Positions 1 to 8,292 of a stretch of DNA of 39,605 nucleotides are shown piece after piece. The notes beneath the pieces are model-generated. The model made no database searches and was not told the DNA's origin. It saw nothing but the letters and a program-made list of their open reading frames with translations. The stretch comes from CBEUVQ01 sp965546615 (GTDB lineage Bacteria; Bacillota; Desulfotomaculia; Desulfotomaculales; Desulfohalotomaculaceae), in assembly GCA_965546615.1 (NCBI GenBank), contig CBEUVQ010000022.1, forward strand, positions 1 to 39,605, given 5' to 3'. A program made the translations under genes and the position numbers. Positions within the stretch are counted from its first letter, which is position 1, and each line of letters begins with the position of its first letter.

Positions 1-16
1 ATGTAAATTTTCTATT

Positions 17-799
17 TTAAGCACTGGTTTCCACCGCCCCAAGGTAAGCTTCAATGACCTGCTCATTTGTTTGAATTTCCTCCGGAGTACCCTGCGCAAT
101 GGTTACCCCGTAATCTAATACCGCAATATGCTCACATATGCCCATTACTACTTCCATATGATGCTCGATCATTAAAACAGTCAGATCAAATTGATCGCGA
201 ATCTGCCGGATAAATTCCATCAATTCCAGCGATTCCTGCGGATTCATCCCCGCCGCCGGTTCATCCAGCAGCAGCAGGCTTGGTTGTGTTGCCAGCGCTC
301 TGGCAATTTCCAATCTCCGCTGTTTACCGTACGGCAGGGAAACAGCCGGCTCATTAGCGACATCATCCAGCTCCACCTGTTTTAACAATTCCATACACTC
401 TTCGTAGTGCTGTTTTTGCTCCTTTACATATCTGGGCAGGCGGAAAATTGCTTCCAATACATTGGACCGCAGCCGAACATGCTTGGATATCATCACATTT
501 TCTAAAACCGTCATTGTTTGGAACAAACGGATGTTTTGAAAAGTCCGGGCAATGCCCAGTTTGGTAATTAAATCCTGCCTCAGCCCGGTAATATCCTTTC
601 CCTGAAAGTATATTTTTCCGGAAGTTGGTTTATAAACGCCGGTAATCATATTAAAAGCAGTAGTTTTCCCTGCACCGTTCGGGCCAATCAAACCAACAAT
701 TTGCCCTTTGTTTATCTCCAGGGACAGCTCAGAAACAGCAGTTAAACCACCAAACTTAATGGTGATATTCTTAGTAGTTAAAATGTTATTTTTACTCAC
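17..799 (-). CDS. livG: Branched-chain amino acid ABC transporter, ATP-binding protein LivG
   Basis: This is one of the two cytoplasmic ATPases that power high-affinity uptake of leucine, isoleucine and valine. Walker A (GPNGAGKTT) is at residues 39-47. The signature loop is the LivG variant LPYGKQRR, and Walker B reads LLLLDEPAAGMN. The 260-residue length is normal for LivG. The C-terminal GTPEEIQTNEQVIEAYLG resembles the Liv ATPase tail. It starts at a GTG and overlaps the livM stop by 8 nt, so the two are translationally coupled. The partner livF is expected just left of the window and is not visible. Substrate assignment rests on the complete LivHMK context, and related systems carry urea or amides. 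Confidence 0.95.
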   Translation of the reverse strand: MSKNNILTTKNITIKFGGLTAVSELSLEINKGQIVGLIGPNGAGKTTAFNMITGVYKPTSGKIYFQGKDITGLRQDLITKLGIARTFQNIRLFQTMTVLENVMISKHVRLRSNVLEAIFRLPRYVKEQKQHYEECMELLKQVELDDVANEPAVSLPYGKQRRLEIARALATQPSLLLLDEPAAGMNPQESLELMEFIRQIRDQFDLTVLMIEHHMEVVMGICEHIAVLDYGVTIAQGTPEEIQTNEQVIEAYLGAVETSA

Positions 800-1862
800 C
801 TAAGCCTACCCCCTGTTCTTTTCTTTTGGGGATTTTCAGTTTATCCAAAATCCAATCCCAACTAAATTCGCGCGTTCCCATAATGCCCTGGCGATAAAAC
901 AAAATAACTATCAGTAACAATACCGAGAATATTACCATCCTCATGCCCGGAATGCCGGGAATTTCCAGCCCAAGGATGTTCATATCACTTTCAACAAAGC
1001 GCAGGGCTTCCATACCAATGGTAACCACCACACCGGCTATTACCGAACCGGTTAAACTGCCCATACCGCCCAAAACAACAATCAACAGAATTTGGAAGGT
1101 AAACAAAAATCTAAACATTGTAGGGTCTATCGAAGTGATCAGTACCGCCATTAATCCCCCGGCAATACCGGCAAAGAAAGCGCCGAAGCTAAATGACATC
1201 AAGCGATGCTTAAACACACTTATTCCCATAGCTTCTGCCGCTATTTCGTTGTCGCGCACCGCTTTTAATGCCTGCCCGTAACTGCTGTTGATCAATGCCT
1301 TCAATATCAAAATTGTGAGAATGGCAAATCCCCAATAAACCCATAAAGATTTGATACTGGGAATATTTTTCAGCCCCAATGAACCATTAGTAATGCTGAT
1401 GGTATTGGTGACAATAATCCTGATGATTTCACCAAACCCCAACGTAGCTATCGCCAGATAGTCATCACGCAGACGCAAAGCGGGAAAACCAATCAATACG
1501 CCGAAAACAGCGGCCAGCACCCCGCCAAATATTACCGAAGGAATTACCGGCCACTCAATATTAGCCAGCATCGGCACAATTGGCTCCATAAAGTAAATCA
1601 ATTCTTTACTTTCCGGTGACATGGTAACAATGGCAGTGGCATATGCTCCAACACACATAAACCCGGCATGGCCCAGTGAAAACATTCCGGTAAAACCAAG
1701 CACCAGGTTTAAGCTGACTCCCAAAATTACAAATATTGCAGAAAGGTTTAAAATCCGCAGTTGAAATCTGGATAGGTGATTATCTCCCCAATATAACAGC
1801 AAAGCTATCACAGCCAGCAGCGCAATGTTTAATATTAATTTTATTTTCTTTCTGTCATCCAT
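792..1862 (-). CDS. livM: Branched-chain amino acid ABC transporter permease LivM
   Basis: This is an inner-membrane permease subunit of the Liv transporter. The 356-residue protein has about 8-10 hydrophobic segments and ends in a basic cytoplasmic tail. The family stretches LNLVLGFTGMFSLGHAGFM (about residues 50-70) and AIATLGFGEIIR (about 137-148) are typical of LivM. It begins at an ATG 3 nt after the livH stop and ends inside livG, in a compact livH-livM-livG operon. It pairs with LivH to form the channel. The family is clear, but the exact substrate is inferred from the operon. Confidence 0.95.
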   Translation of the reverse strand: MDDRKKIKLILNIALLAVIALLLYWGDNHLSRFQLRILNLSAIFVILGVSLNLVLGFTGMFSLGHAGFMCVGAYATAIVTMSPESKELIYFMEPIVPMLANIEWPVIPSVIFGGVLAAVFGVLIGFPALRLRDDYLAIATLGFGEIIRIIVTNTISITNGSLGLKNIPSIKSLWVYWGFAILTILILKALINSSYGQALKAVRDNEIAAEAMGISVFKHRLMSFSFGAFFAGIAGGLMAVLITSIDPTMFRFLFTFQILLIVVLGGMGSLTGSVIAGVVVTIGMEALRFVESDMNILGLEIPGIPGMRMVIFSVLLLIVILFYRQGIMGTREFSWDWILDKLKIPKRKEQGVGLGE

Positions 1863-1865
1863 CGG

Positions 1866-2759
1866 CTACACCTTCTCCACTACATTTTCGCCAAGTATCC
1901 CGCCCGGTTTAAAGAGCAAAATTAAAATAAGAATAACAAAAGCAAAAGCATCCCGGTAACCGGAAAGTTCCGGCATAAATCCTACCAGCATAACTTCACC
2001 CATTCCCAAAATAAATCCGCCGATCATTGCCCCGGGCACACTGCCAATGCCCCCCATAACAGCGGCAATGAAGCATTTTAAACCGGGAAATACACCCATT
2101 AACGGGTCAACTTGCGGATACTGCAGGCTCCACATGATTCCGCCGATTGCCGCCAAAGCTGAGCCAACTGCAAATGTAGAGGAAACAACTTTGTTTACGT
2201 CTACCGCCATCAGGCTGGCAGTTTCAAAATCACGGGATACCGCCCTCATTGCAGTACCGATTTTAGTTTTGTTCACTACAAAAGTTACCGCGATTAATAA
2301 AATAAAAGTAATAACCGGAATAATCAAAGTCAACGATAAAAAAGAAATATCGCCAATGTGAATATTCCAAACCAGTTCCTCCGGACGCGGGAACGGCTTT
2401 GGCCGCGCACCCAAAGCAACAATACCTAAGTTTTCTAACAAAAAAGAAACGCCGATGGCGGAAATTAACGCTGAAATTCTCGGTGCATCCCTCAACGGCC
2501 GGTAAGCCACCCTCTCAATACTGACACCTAAAAAGGTGGTAATTACAACTGCCAAGGCAAAAGACAGCCACCAAGGCAAAGCAAAAATTAAAATGCCGTA
2601 AAATGCAGCATACCCGGCAACCATCAACAGATCTGCATGAGCAAAATTAATTAATCTAATAATTCCGTATACCATGGTATATCCGATGGCAATCAAAGCA
2701 TATAATCCCCCAAGGGTTATACCGTTTGCCAAGTTCTGCAAAAATACATCAATTGTCAT
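1866..2759 (-). CDS. livH: Branched-chain amino acid ABC transporter permease LivH
   Basis: This is the second permease subunit, with 297 residues and about 8 transmembrane segments. The motifs LANGITLGGLYALIAIGYTMVYG (split here as LANGITLGG then LYALIAIGYTMVYG) at the N-terminus, RPLRDAPRISALISAIG, and GGIGSVPGAMIGGFILG near the C-terminus are diagnostic of LivH. The ATG start has a good Shine-Dalgarno sequence (GAGAGGAG, about 6 nt upstream). It lies about 100 nt downstream of the binding-protein gene, separated by a strong hairpin that may reduce expression of the membrane subunits relative to the binding protein. Confidence 0.95.
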   Translation of the reverse strand: MTIDVFLQNLANGITLGGLYALIAIGYTMVYGIIRLINFAHADLLMVAGYAAFYGILIFALPWWLSFALAVVITTFLGVSIERVAYRPLRDAPRISALISAIGVSFLLENLGIVALGARPKPFPRPEELVWNIHIGDISFLSLTLIIPVITFILLIAVTFVVNKTKIGTAMRAVSRDFETASLMAVDVNKVVSSTFAVGSALAAIGGIMWSLQYPQVDPLMGVFPGLKCFIAAVMGGIGSVPGAMIGGFILGMGEVMLVGFMPELSGYRDAFAFVILILILLFKPGGILGENVVEKV

Positions 2760-2808
2760 TTTTTACTCCTCTCAATAAAACAATCTGCCTATTGTCGATA
2801 AAGAGTAA

Positions 2809-2842
2809 ATTCTCCCTCTCTATGTTTACAGAGAGGGAGAAT
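2809..2842 (-). terminator. Intercistronic hairpin between livK and livH
   Basis: A perfect 13-bp inverted repeat (ATTCTCCCTCTCT and its complement at 2830-2842) has an 8-nt loop. In the minus-strand transcript it lies just after the livK stop and 50 nt before livH. It is not followed by a clean U-tract on the minus strand. I therefore read it as an attenuating or mRNA-stabilising hairpin that favours the abundant binding protein, not a full terminator. Differential expression is an inference from position. Confidence 0.6.
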
Positions 2843-2857
2843 AACTTTTTAAGTTAT

Positions 2858-4030
2858 TTATTTCGGGTCAACCTTGGTTTCATAAACAAACTTGCCGTCC
2901 GCCACTTTCTTGATGATGGCGGTTTTAGTGGCGTCACCGTTAGCATCTAATGTAATGACACCGGTGGCACCTTCAAAACCGGAGGTTGCCGCCAACGCTT
3001 CTTTAATTGCTTCCGGATCTGCCGAGCCGGCCCGTTCAATAGCATCCAGCGCCAACTTGTAGGAGTCAAAACCTAAAGCGGCAAAAGCGTTAACTTCTTT
3101 GTCAGGATACTTTTCTTTAAACTTTTCTAAGAAGTTTTCAGAAACTTCGGTAACAGGTTCTTCAGCAGTAAAGTGGGTACTGAAGTAAATATCGTTAAAC
3201 TCGCCAACCCTGTTTAAAAATTCTTCTGCTTCCCAAGTGTCTCCACCCAAGATCGGTACATCAATACCTAACTCTCTTGCTTTTTCAACTAAAATGCCGC
3301 ACTCTAAGAAGTTGCCTGGTGCAAAAATTACATCCGGTTTTTTGGATTTTACTTCCGTCAATTGAGCGGTAAAGTCTTTGTCACCGGTGTTGTAATCAAC
3401 ACTGGAAACAATTGCATTTTCATTACCGGTTAATTCTTTAAAAGATTTTTCAAAGTAGTTGGATAAGCCTACCGAGTAGTCCTGCTGCACGTCACGAATA
3501 ATGGCGGCAGTTTTCGCACCCAAGGTATTTACTGCATAGTTGGCCATTACTGTTCCTTGGAAAGGATCAATAAAGCATACCCGGAAATAGTAATCATTGC
3601 CCAGTGTTACCGCCGGGTTGGTCGGAGAACAGCCGATAACCGGAATACCGGCATCCATAGCTACCGGACCACCTGCCATTGACAGTGAACTGCCGTAACT
3701 GCCGATGATAACATTTACTCCCTCATTTATCAATCTTTCCACTGCGTTAGCAGCTTCCTGCTTTTCGCTCTTATTGTCCACTGTAATAATTTTAACTTCT
3801 TTGCCCAGCACCTCAGGGTATAAGTCTTTAGCCAATTCAATACCCTCTACCGTCATTTGGCCGCCGGCTGCATTTGTGCCGGTAAGCGGCTCATAAACGC
3901 CGATTTTAATAACATCGGAGCCTTCATTTCCACCTGTTGCTGCGGTATCTTCCGCTCCTCCGCCGCAGCCAACCAGTGCCATAGCTGCCAGTACCACTAC
4001 AGCAGCCAGCGCAAAAAACCTTTTGCTCAT
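2858..4030 (-). CDS. livK: Branched-chain amino acid ABC transporter substrate-binding lipoprotein LivK
   Basis: This is an extracellular type I periplasmic-binding-fold lipoprotein that captures branched-chain amino acids for LivHMGF. Starting from the ATG at 4030 it has a basic N-terminus (MSKRFF), a hydrophobic segment and a lipobox LVGC about 20 residues in. A glycine-rich linker and the fold landmarks IKIGVYEPLTG, VIGCSPTNPAVT and YDKVIFAPGN-like segments follow. The reading frame is open further upstream to 4144. The 4030 ATG has the ribosome binding site (AAAGGAG, 8 nt spacing), and the extra 38 residues would precede the signal peptide, so I reject them. It is the first gene of the liv operon. 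Confidence 0.94.
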   Translation of the reverse strand: MSKRFFALAAVVVLAAMALVGCGGGAEDTAATGGNEGSDVIKIGVYEPLTGTNAAGGQMTVEGIELAKDLYPEVLGKEVKIITVDNKSEKQEAANAVERLINEGVNVIIGSYGSSLSMAGGPVAMDAGIPVIGCSPTNPAVTLGNDYYFRVCFIDPFQGTVMANYAVNTLGAKTAAIIRDVQQDYSVGLSNYFEKSFKELTGNENAIVSSVDYNTGDKDFTAQLTEVKSKKPDVIFAPGNFLECGILVEKARELGIDVPILGGDTWEAEEFLNRVGEFNDIYFSTHFTAEEPVTEVSENFLEKFKEKYPDKEVNAFAALGFDSYKLALDAIERAGSADPEAIKEALAATSGFEGATGVITLDANGDATKTAIIKKVADGKFVYETKVDPK

Positions 4031-4216
4031 CCCCAAACTCTCCTTTTTTTCCTTTTGTAAGCATGCATCCATCAAAGCTCTGTCCACCCGCCATGGATAC
4101 ATATCCCTATACCGTAAACTACCATTTTTTCCCCAATAAAGCAATTTGCAAATTTTTTATTTTCGATTGTTTTTGAGCATTAACTTTAATTTTCTCAATA
4201 TTATCTCATCTTGCTA

Positions 4217-4246
4217 ATTGTAGAACAGCTAATTACTGCTTGACAA
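4217..4246 (-). promoter_or_regulatory. Sigma-A-type promoter upstream of livK
   Basis: On the minus strand the sequence reads TTGTCA (4241-4246), an 18-nt spacer, then TACAAT (4217-4222). It sits in an AT-rich intergenic region about 190 nt before the livK start, giving a long leader. I see no recognisable riboswitch in that leader. The rest of the 4031-4385 gap holds only this promoter and the ylbF terminator. Confidence 0.6.
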
Positions 4247-4353
4247 ATTGCAATTATAAAGACAAATGTCTATCGGAGATGAACAAAAAAAAACAATTAC
4301 CCCAATGTTTTTTAACCTATAGTTTACTTTAGAAAACGCTTGGCTAAACAACA

Positions 4354-4379
4354 AAAAACCGGGGCGTTCCCCGGTTTTT
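4354..4379 (-). terminator. Rho-independent terminator of the YlbF-family gene
   Basis: A perfect 11-bp stem (AAAAACCGGGG pairing with CCCCGGTTTTT) has a 4-nt loop. It begins 6 nt after the stop at 4386 on the minus strand and ends in a U-rich stretch. The flanking A and T runs make it potentially bidirectional. The only gene running into it is the minus-strand gene. Confidence 0.85.
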
Positions 4380-4385
4380 AACTGA

Positions 4386-4715
4386 TTACTTGCTGTTTTG
4401 AATAATGGTATGTACTACTGCATTTAAAAGTCTTTGGAAGTTGGTTTGTGCTTCGTGAAATTCTTTAATTAATTCATTTTCATACATTTTTAATTCTGTT
4501 TGCTCAAGAGCTTTCATATCTTCTTGAGTTAACTGCCCAAGCTCTTGTTTTTTTGCATTTGCCTGCTGCTGCAGTGAATAATTTTTCAGCAGACTCATTG
4601 AGGTTTCGTCGGCAAACATCTTTTGCTGCTTAACTTTCACATCATTATATTCATCTGTCTGGGTAAGGAGATGAGCCAATTCTTTTGCCTTTTGTTCTAA
4701 TAATTCATTCATCAT
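4386..4715 (-). CDS. YlbF/YmcA family protein (Com_YlbF)
   Basis: This small helical protein of 109 residues matches the YlbF/YmcA family by its pattern of alternating charged and hydrophobic helices. Visible segments include a KAKELAHLLTQTDEYNDVK-like N-terminus and a C-terminal coiled helix around FHEAQTNFQRLLNAVV. In Bacillus, YlbF, YmcA and YaaT form the Y-complex, which directs RNase Y and affects sporulation and competence. Whether this copy is YlbF or YmcA cannot be decided by eye. I chose the ATG at 4715 because AGGAG lies 7 nt upstream. GTG 4721 and ATG 4712 are alternatives. It is monocistronic with its own terminator. Confidence 0.75.
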   Translation of the reverse strand: MMNELLEQKAKELAHLLTQTDEYNDVKVKQQKMFADETSMSLLKNYSLQQQANAKKQELGQLTQEDMKALEQTELKMYENELIKEFHEAQTNFQRLLNAVVHTIIQNSK

Positions 4716-4804
4716 TATCACACTCCTAAAAAGTAGTTTTATACTTATGAGCTGTGCTCACACGTACAAAATTTAATCAGATTGTTCCCCGGCGAGCGCC
4801 GCTG

Positions 4805-5545
4805 TCAGCAAAAAAGCCGGGATACTTCTTCTTTTAAAGCAACAGACTTTTTAAGATCCATTTCATTTGTCAGCCAGTGCAAACCGTACTTCATCAGCGC
4901 AAGATCATCGGTTTTAATGCTTTCTGCTGTTTCTTTACTTAAATTAAAAACTTTTATAAAGCTGCTTTCAAAGACAAACCTTCTAAACTTATCCAAATCA
5001 TAACAAACCATAAAGAACATTTCCCTAATATGTCTGTCCAAAGCGGCAAATCCGGTGAATTTCAGCTTTGAGGGGATATCTTTAAACTCAGCATCCATTT
5101 TTTGATATACATCCGCCCCTTGATTTGCCATCCACTCATTTACCGTCCACTCTTGAGACTCCGTTAAACCATGGCAGCGCGAGCTGTCAAAGCAAAAACC
5201 GTATTGGTTGTCACCCCTGATATCCACCGGTGCCATCCGGCAGGACCACGGCCGGTCTTGATATACACTACAGCCCTGCGCCGACAAAAAAGGACAGGTT
5301 TTTTCTTTGCTTTGATCCATATTGATCAATACCATCGGAAACATCTTCGCACCCGGCTGAATGATATGAGTAAACTCCGCTAAAAAATCGCCTGAAGTCA
5401 TCCCCAAATTTTGCTTTAACCGCAGCACATCGTAAGGGGTTAAAAAAATATTAATATCCCGGCAGCAGGTGTTAAAGCACGCCAACCCCGAATGGCAGGA
5501 GAAATTAAACTTGTCTTTCGCTGAAAAAAGCCTTTCTGGTTTCAT
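4805..5545 (-). CDS. YkgJ-type cysteine-cluster protein
   Basis: The 246-residue soluble protein carries two cysteine clusters. One is C17-x5-C23-x3-C27-C28 near the N-terminus. The other is CPFLSAQGC with a later SC, at about residues 80-100. This is the pattern of the YkgJ family (CxxCxxCC domain), thought to bind zinc or iron. The downstream half is helical with no other motif I recognise. Its biochemical role is unknown. It is preceded by a weak ribosome binding site and followed within 90 nt by the YlbF-type gene. Confidence 0.75.
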   Translation of the reverse strand: MKPERLFSAKDKFNFSCHSGLACFNTCCRDINIFLTPYDVLRLKQNLGMTSGDFLAEFTHIIQPGAKMFPMVLINMDQSKEKTCPFLSAQGCSVYQDRPWSCRMAPVDIRGDNQYGFCFDSSRCHGLTESQEWTVNEWMANQGADVYQKMDAEFKDIPSKLKFTGFAALDRHIREMFFMVCYDLDKFRRFVFESSFIKVFNLSKETAESIKTDDLALMKYGLHWLTNEMDLKKSVALKEEVSRLFC

Positions 5546-5639
5546 TCAATACGCTCCTAAAATTAATATTTAATTGTGATATTCGACACTTTTATCACAA
5601 AACCTTTTAATAAACAAAATAAGCGAAAAAGACAAGCAG

Positions 5640-6224
5640 CTAATTCTTCAACCCAAACCATTCTAAAGAGCGCAGGCGGTATTCAATATTGTCGCGTTCA
5701 AACACCTTGTAACCACGGGGCTTTTCCCCGTCTTTAATTTCCTGTACCGAGTCAACAAAACACAGCGGCGGGAATAATACGCACCACCAGTTGTGGCCCT
5801 TGCCCTCACCAATTACCACCCGCACAGCCTGATATTTACCGGCAGGCAGAGTAATGTCACCGTATGTTTTCTCCGGAAAACAATAATCTCCGAGCATCAC
5901 ATCTACCGGATAATCTTTACCGTCTTTTTCAATCTGTTTAACCGCAAGCTGCTTTATTTCAGCAAGACTTTCTCTGGTTACAACCAATGCTTCTTCCTTA
6001 TTATCTACTTCAACAAACTTCTGCTTCATTTCATTAACAATTGCATCGCGAACATGTAATTTAATAGTTTGATCTTCCAATGTATCACTGTTGGCAATTA
6101 CATGAAACCTTATTAACTCTTTAGCATATTCTTGCTGTATATAATATTTATAACCACAAACAGACAGCAACGTTATACTAATTAAAAATACAGTTAATAA
6201 TTTTATATACTTTTTTAACAACAT
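5640..6224 (-). CDS. spoIIR: Stage II sporulation protein R (SpoIIR)
   Basis: SpoIIR is made in the forespore under sigma-F and secreted across the septum. There it triggers SpoIIGA to process pro-sigma-E in the mother cell. The 194-residue protein has an N-terminal hydrophobic export segment (about residues 9-27). The family core follows: LIRFHVIANSDTLEDQ, KLHVRDAI, and the C-terminal GHNWWCVLFPPLCFVD. The length is slightly below typical (about 220). Its presence marks the organism as a spore-former. The ATG at 6224 has GAGGTG 5 nt upstream, which lies inside a hairpin arm. Confidence 0.94.
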   Translation of the reverse strand: MLLKKYIKLLTVFLISITLLSVCGYKYYIQQEYAKELIRFHVIANSDTLEDQTIKLHVRDAIVNEMKQKFVEVDNKEEALVVTRESLAEIKQLAVKQIEKDGKDYPVDVMLGDYCFPEKTYGDITLPAGKYQAVRVVIGEGKGHNWWCVLFPPLCFVDSVQEIKDGEKPRGYKVFERDNIEYRLRSLEWFGLKN

Positions 6225-6225
6225 A

Positions 6226-6274
6226 AAAACACCTCATCTATTACTAACTAATCAGTAATAGTATGAGGTGTTTT
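6226..6274 (-). terminator. Hairpin before spoIIR that contains its ribosome binding site
   Basis: A long stem-loop has 12 bp (AAAACACCTCAT with ATGAGGTGTTTT) plus 8 bp (CTATTACT with AGTAATAG) around an 8-nt loop and one bulged base. In the minus-strand RNA it follows the stop of the 6288 gene and ends in five U residues, so it can act as its terminator. The 3' arm holds the GAGGTG Shine-Dalgarno of spoIIR, which would be masked in any read-through transcript. The structure is read directly; the regulatory consequence is inference. Confidence 0.65.
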
Positions 6275-6287
6275 AAAATAATTTATA

Positions 6288-6620
6288 CTAGATAAAATCA
6301 ATATTCTTCAAAAAAGAAGCAATATTTCCCACAACAGCCAATATTAAGAATAAATAAAACATCGGAATTAGTTTTTCTAATCTAACGGCTCGTTCCGGTG
6401 TTAACTTTGTCTTAATTAAATAATAACCCACAAAAAAGATTAATACCGGCATGGCAACTGCTAAAAATACAGAGTTCATTCCTGCTATCAACAGACCGAT
6501 TTGAGCCAGCAAACTGCCCATACTTTTAATAAAAACCATTAATAACAGATTGCGTCTTACATAATTAAAAGATCGTTGGGTTTGATCAGCTAACGCATCC
6601 TTCTTTTTGGCCAAATGCAT
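6288..6620 (-). CDS. Small integral membrane protein, unrecognised
   Basis: This 110-residue protein has a basic N-terminus (HLAKKKDALADQTQRSF). Three hydrophobic segments follow at about residues 28-48, 50-68 and 86-106, separated by a short charged loop (KTKLTPERAVRLEK). I do not recognise the family. Its Shine-Dalgarno is weak. It is divergent from the 6778 gene and upstream of spoIIR, from which a terminator-like hairpin separates it. A sporulation role is possible from position only. Confidence 0.6.
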   Translation of the reverse strand: MHLAKKKDALADQTQRSFNYVRRNLLLMVFIKSMGSLLAQIGLLIAGMNSVFLAVAMPVLIFFVGYYLIKTKLTPERAVRLEKLIPMFYLFLILAVVGNIASFLKNIDFI

Positions 6621-6721
6621 CGCCCCTTATATCTCCGTATCGGTTTTAATGTTTTTATATTATCATTAAACAAAAAAACAAGTAAAGCCTTAATATCCTG
6701 CTTTATTGCATTTTAACTGCT

Positions 6722-6750
6722 TTTGGTTTAGACTGTTGTTAATATATAAT
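6722..6750 (+). promoter_or_regulatory. Possible promoter for the small 6778 gene
   Basis: A perfect TATAAT (6745-6750) lies 27 nt before the start codon, with only a weak TTGGTT-like -35 at about 16 nt spacing. A transcript starting here would have a short leader containing AAGGAGG. Confidence 0.4.
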
Positions 6751-6777
6751 TTTTTCCAGAAGGAGGCAGTTAGCATT

Positions 6778-7017
6778 ATGAGCAGCACAAGGGATTTTGA
6801 ACTGGAAATAAGTGAACAGACCGCTCAAAACGTAGCTGCATATGCACAAAAAACAAACCAAACCGAAGAAGAAGTAATTGAATATGTGCTAAAAAATTTT
6901 TTAGTAAACCAAATACCTATGCTTGAAAAACGATCCGAAGAGTTAGATAAACCAATGAGCACCTTAGTTAATAACCAATTCGCACGCATAGTGGACTATT
7001 TAAACAGTCAGGCTTAA
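6778..7017 (+). CDS. Small protein with a ribbon-helix-helix-like N-terminus, unrecognised
   Basis: This is a 79-residue soluble protein. One beta-strand (FELEIS) is followed by two helices around EQTAQNVAAYAQKTN and TEEEVIEYVLKNFL, a layout resembling ribbon-helix-helix DNA-binding proteins. A third helical segment follows. I do not recognise a specific family, and a DNA-binding role is an inference. The frame is open to 6706, but AAGGAGG about 11 nt before the ATG at 6778 supports this start. It stands alone between a divergent gene and the methyltransferase. Confidence 0.6.
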   Translation: MSSTRDFELEISEQTAQNVAAYAQKTNQTEEEVIEYVLKNFLVNQIPMLEKRSEELDKPMSTLVNNQFARIVDYLNSQA

Positions 7018-7067
7018 ACTTATAAATAACAGCTTAACTTTAAATACTATAACATAGTGTTTACAGA

Positions 7068-7095
7068 TTGGCCAAAGTTTGTGTCAAGATATAAC
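7068..7095 (+). promoter_or_regulatory. Possible promoter for the methyltransferase operon
   Basis: TTGGCC (7068-7073), a 16-nt spacer and TATAAC (7090-7095) lie 22 nt before the methyltransferase start. The match is moderate. Confidence 0.35.
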
Positions 7096-7116
7096 GTTTC
7101 AAATTAAGGAGCAATC

Positions 7117-8277
7117 ATGGCAAAAATCGAATTAATTGCTACGGCAGCTTTTGGTTTAGAATCCGTTGTTGCCCGTGAACTGAATCAGCTTGGTTATACA
7201 AAATTGAAGATTGAAAACGGCCGCGTTAGTTTTGTGGCCAACGAACGTGCGGTCTGTCATACCAATCTCTGGCTGCGCACCGCCGACCGGGTTTTGTTAA
7301 AAATGGGAGAATTCAAAGCTTCCACTTTTGAAGAGCTTTTTCAGCAGACCAAGGCCCTCCCCTGGGCAGATTGGCTGCCTGAAAATGCCCATTTCCCGGT
7401 AGTGGGTAAATCTGTTAAATCCACGCTCTACAGTGTTCCTGACTGCCAGGCCATTGTAAAAAAAGCCGTGGTGGAAAAAATGAAAGAAGCTTATGGGCTG
7501 GATTGGTTTAAAGAAACCGGACCAACTTATAAAATTGAAGTTGCTTTGTTAAAGGATACTGCCACTCTCACCATTGACACCAGCGGTGCGGGGCTGCACA
7601 AACGAGGCTACCGCAAGCTTACTGCCAAAGCACCGTTAAGAGAAACGCTTGCTGCCGCAATGATTTTGCTCAGCTACTGGAATGCAGATCGCCTGCTGGT
7701 CGACCCGTTCTGCGGTTCCGGCACTATTCCGATTGAAGCCGCATTAATAGGGCAAAATATTGCCCCGGGATTGACCCGCAATTTTGTTTCGGAAGAGTGG
7801 CCGGCGATACCGAAAAAAGTGTGGCAGGAAGTGCGCCGCGAAGCACACCGGTTAGCGCGCTACAACCAACCGTTAAATATTTTGGGCTATGACGCAGATA
7901 AAGAAGTTTTAAGTATGGCCCGTTATCATGCCCGAGAAGCGGGTGTAGATGAATTTGTCACTTTCCATCCTCAGGATATCGCAGATTTCAGTACTAAGAA
8001 AAAATACGGGTGCATTATTACCAACCCGCCTTACGGTGAACGTCTCAGCGAGCGCAAAGAAGTAGAAAAATTATATGCTGCGATGGGCAGAGTATTTAAA
8101 CCGCTGGACACTTGGTCGCTTTACTTTCTCACTTCACACACTGAATTTGAAAAATATTACGGTAAAAACGCAGACAAAAAGAGAAAACTTTATAACGGAC
8201 GCATTAGATGTGATTATTATCAGTATCTTGGTCCGCCTCCACCGGCAGATAAGACGCAGCCAAAATCCGCAAGATAA
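7117..8277 (+). CDS. THUMP-domain class I RNA methyltransferase (RlmL/YpsC type)
   Basis: This predicted S-adenosylmethionine-dependent rRNA guanine-N2 methyltransferase has 386 residues. An N-terminal ferredoxin-like/THUMP RNA-binding region (about 1-155) begins LIATAAFGLESVVARELNQLGY. The Rossmann methyltransferase domain follows. The SAM-binding motif LLVDPFCGSGTIPIEAAL is around residues 193-210, and the N-P-P-Y catalytic tetrapeptide is at 303-306, typical of base-amino methylation. By family it resembles the N-terminal half of E. coli RlmL (23S rRNA m2G2445) and B. subtilis YpsC. The ATG has AAGGAG 7 nt upstream. It is the first gene of a likely three-gene operon. Confidence 0.9.
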   Translation: MAKIELIATAAFGLESVVARELNQLGYTKLKIENGRVSFVANERAVCHTNLWLRTADRVLLKMGEFKASTFEELFQQTKALPWADWLPENAHFPVVGKSVKSTLYSVPDCQAIVKKAVVEKMKEAYGLDWFKETGPTYKIEVALLKDTATLTIDTSGAGLHKRGYRKLTAKAPLRETLAAAMILLSYWNADRLLVDPFCGSGTIPIEAALIGQNIAPGLTRNFVSEEWPAIPKKVWQEVRREAHRLARYNQPLNILGYDADKEVLSMARYHAREAGVDEFVTFHPQDIADFSTKKKYGCIITNPPYGERLSERKEVEKLYAAMGRVFKPLDTWSLYFLTSHTEFEKYYGKNADKKRKLYNGRIRCDYYQYLGPPPPADKTQPKSAR

Positions 8278-8292
8278 GGAGTTGCTTTAACG

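Noticed and set aside
4031..4144. 38-residue N-terminal extension of LivK
   Set aside because: It would precede a normal signal peptide, and the ATG at 4030 has the ribosome binding site.
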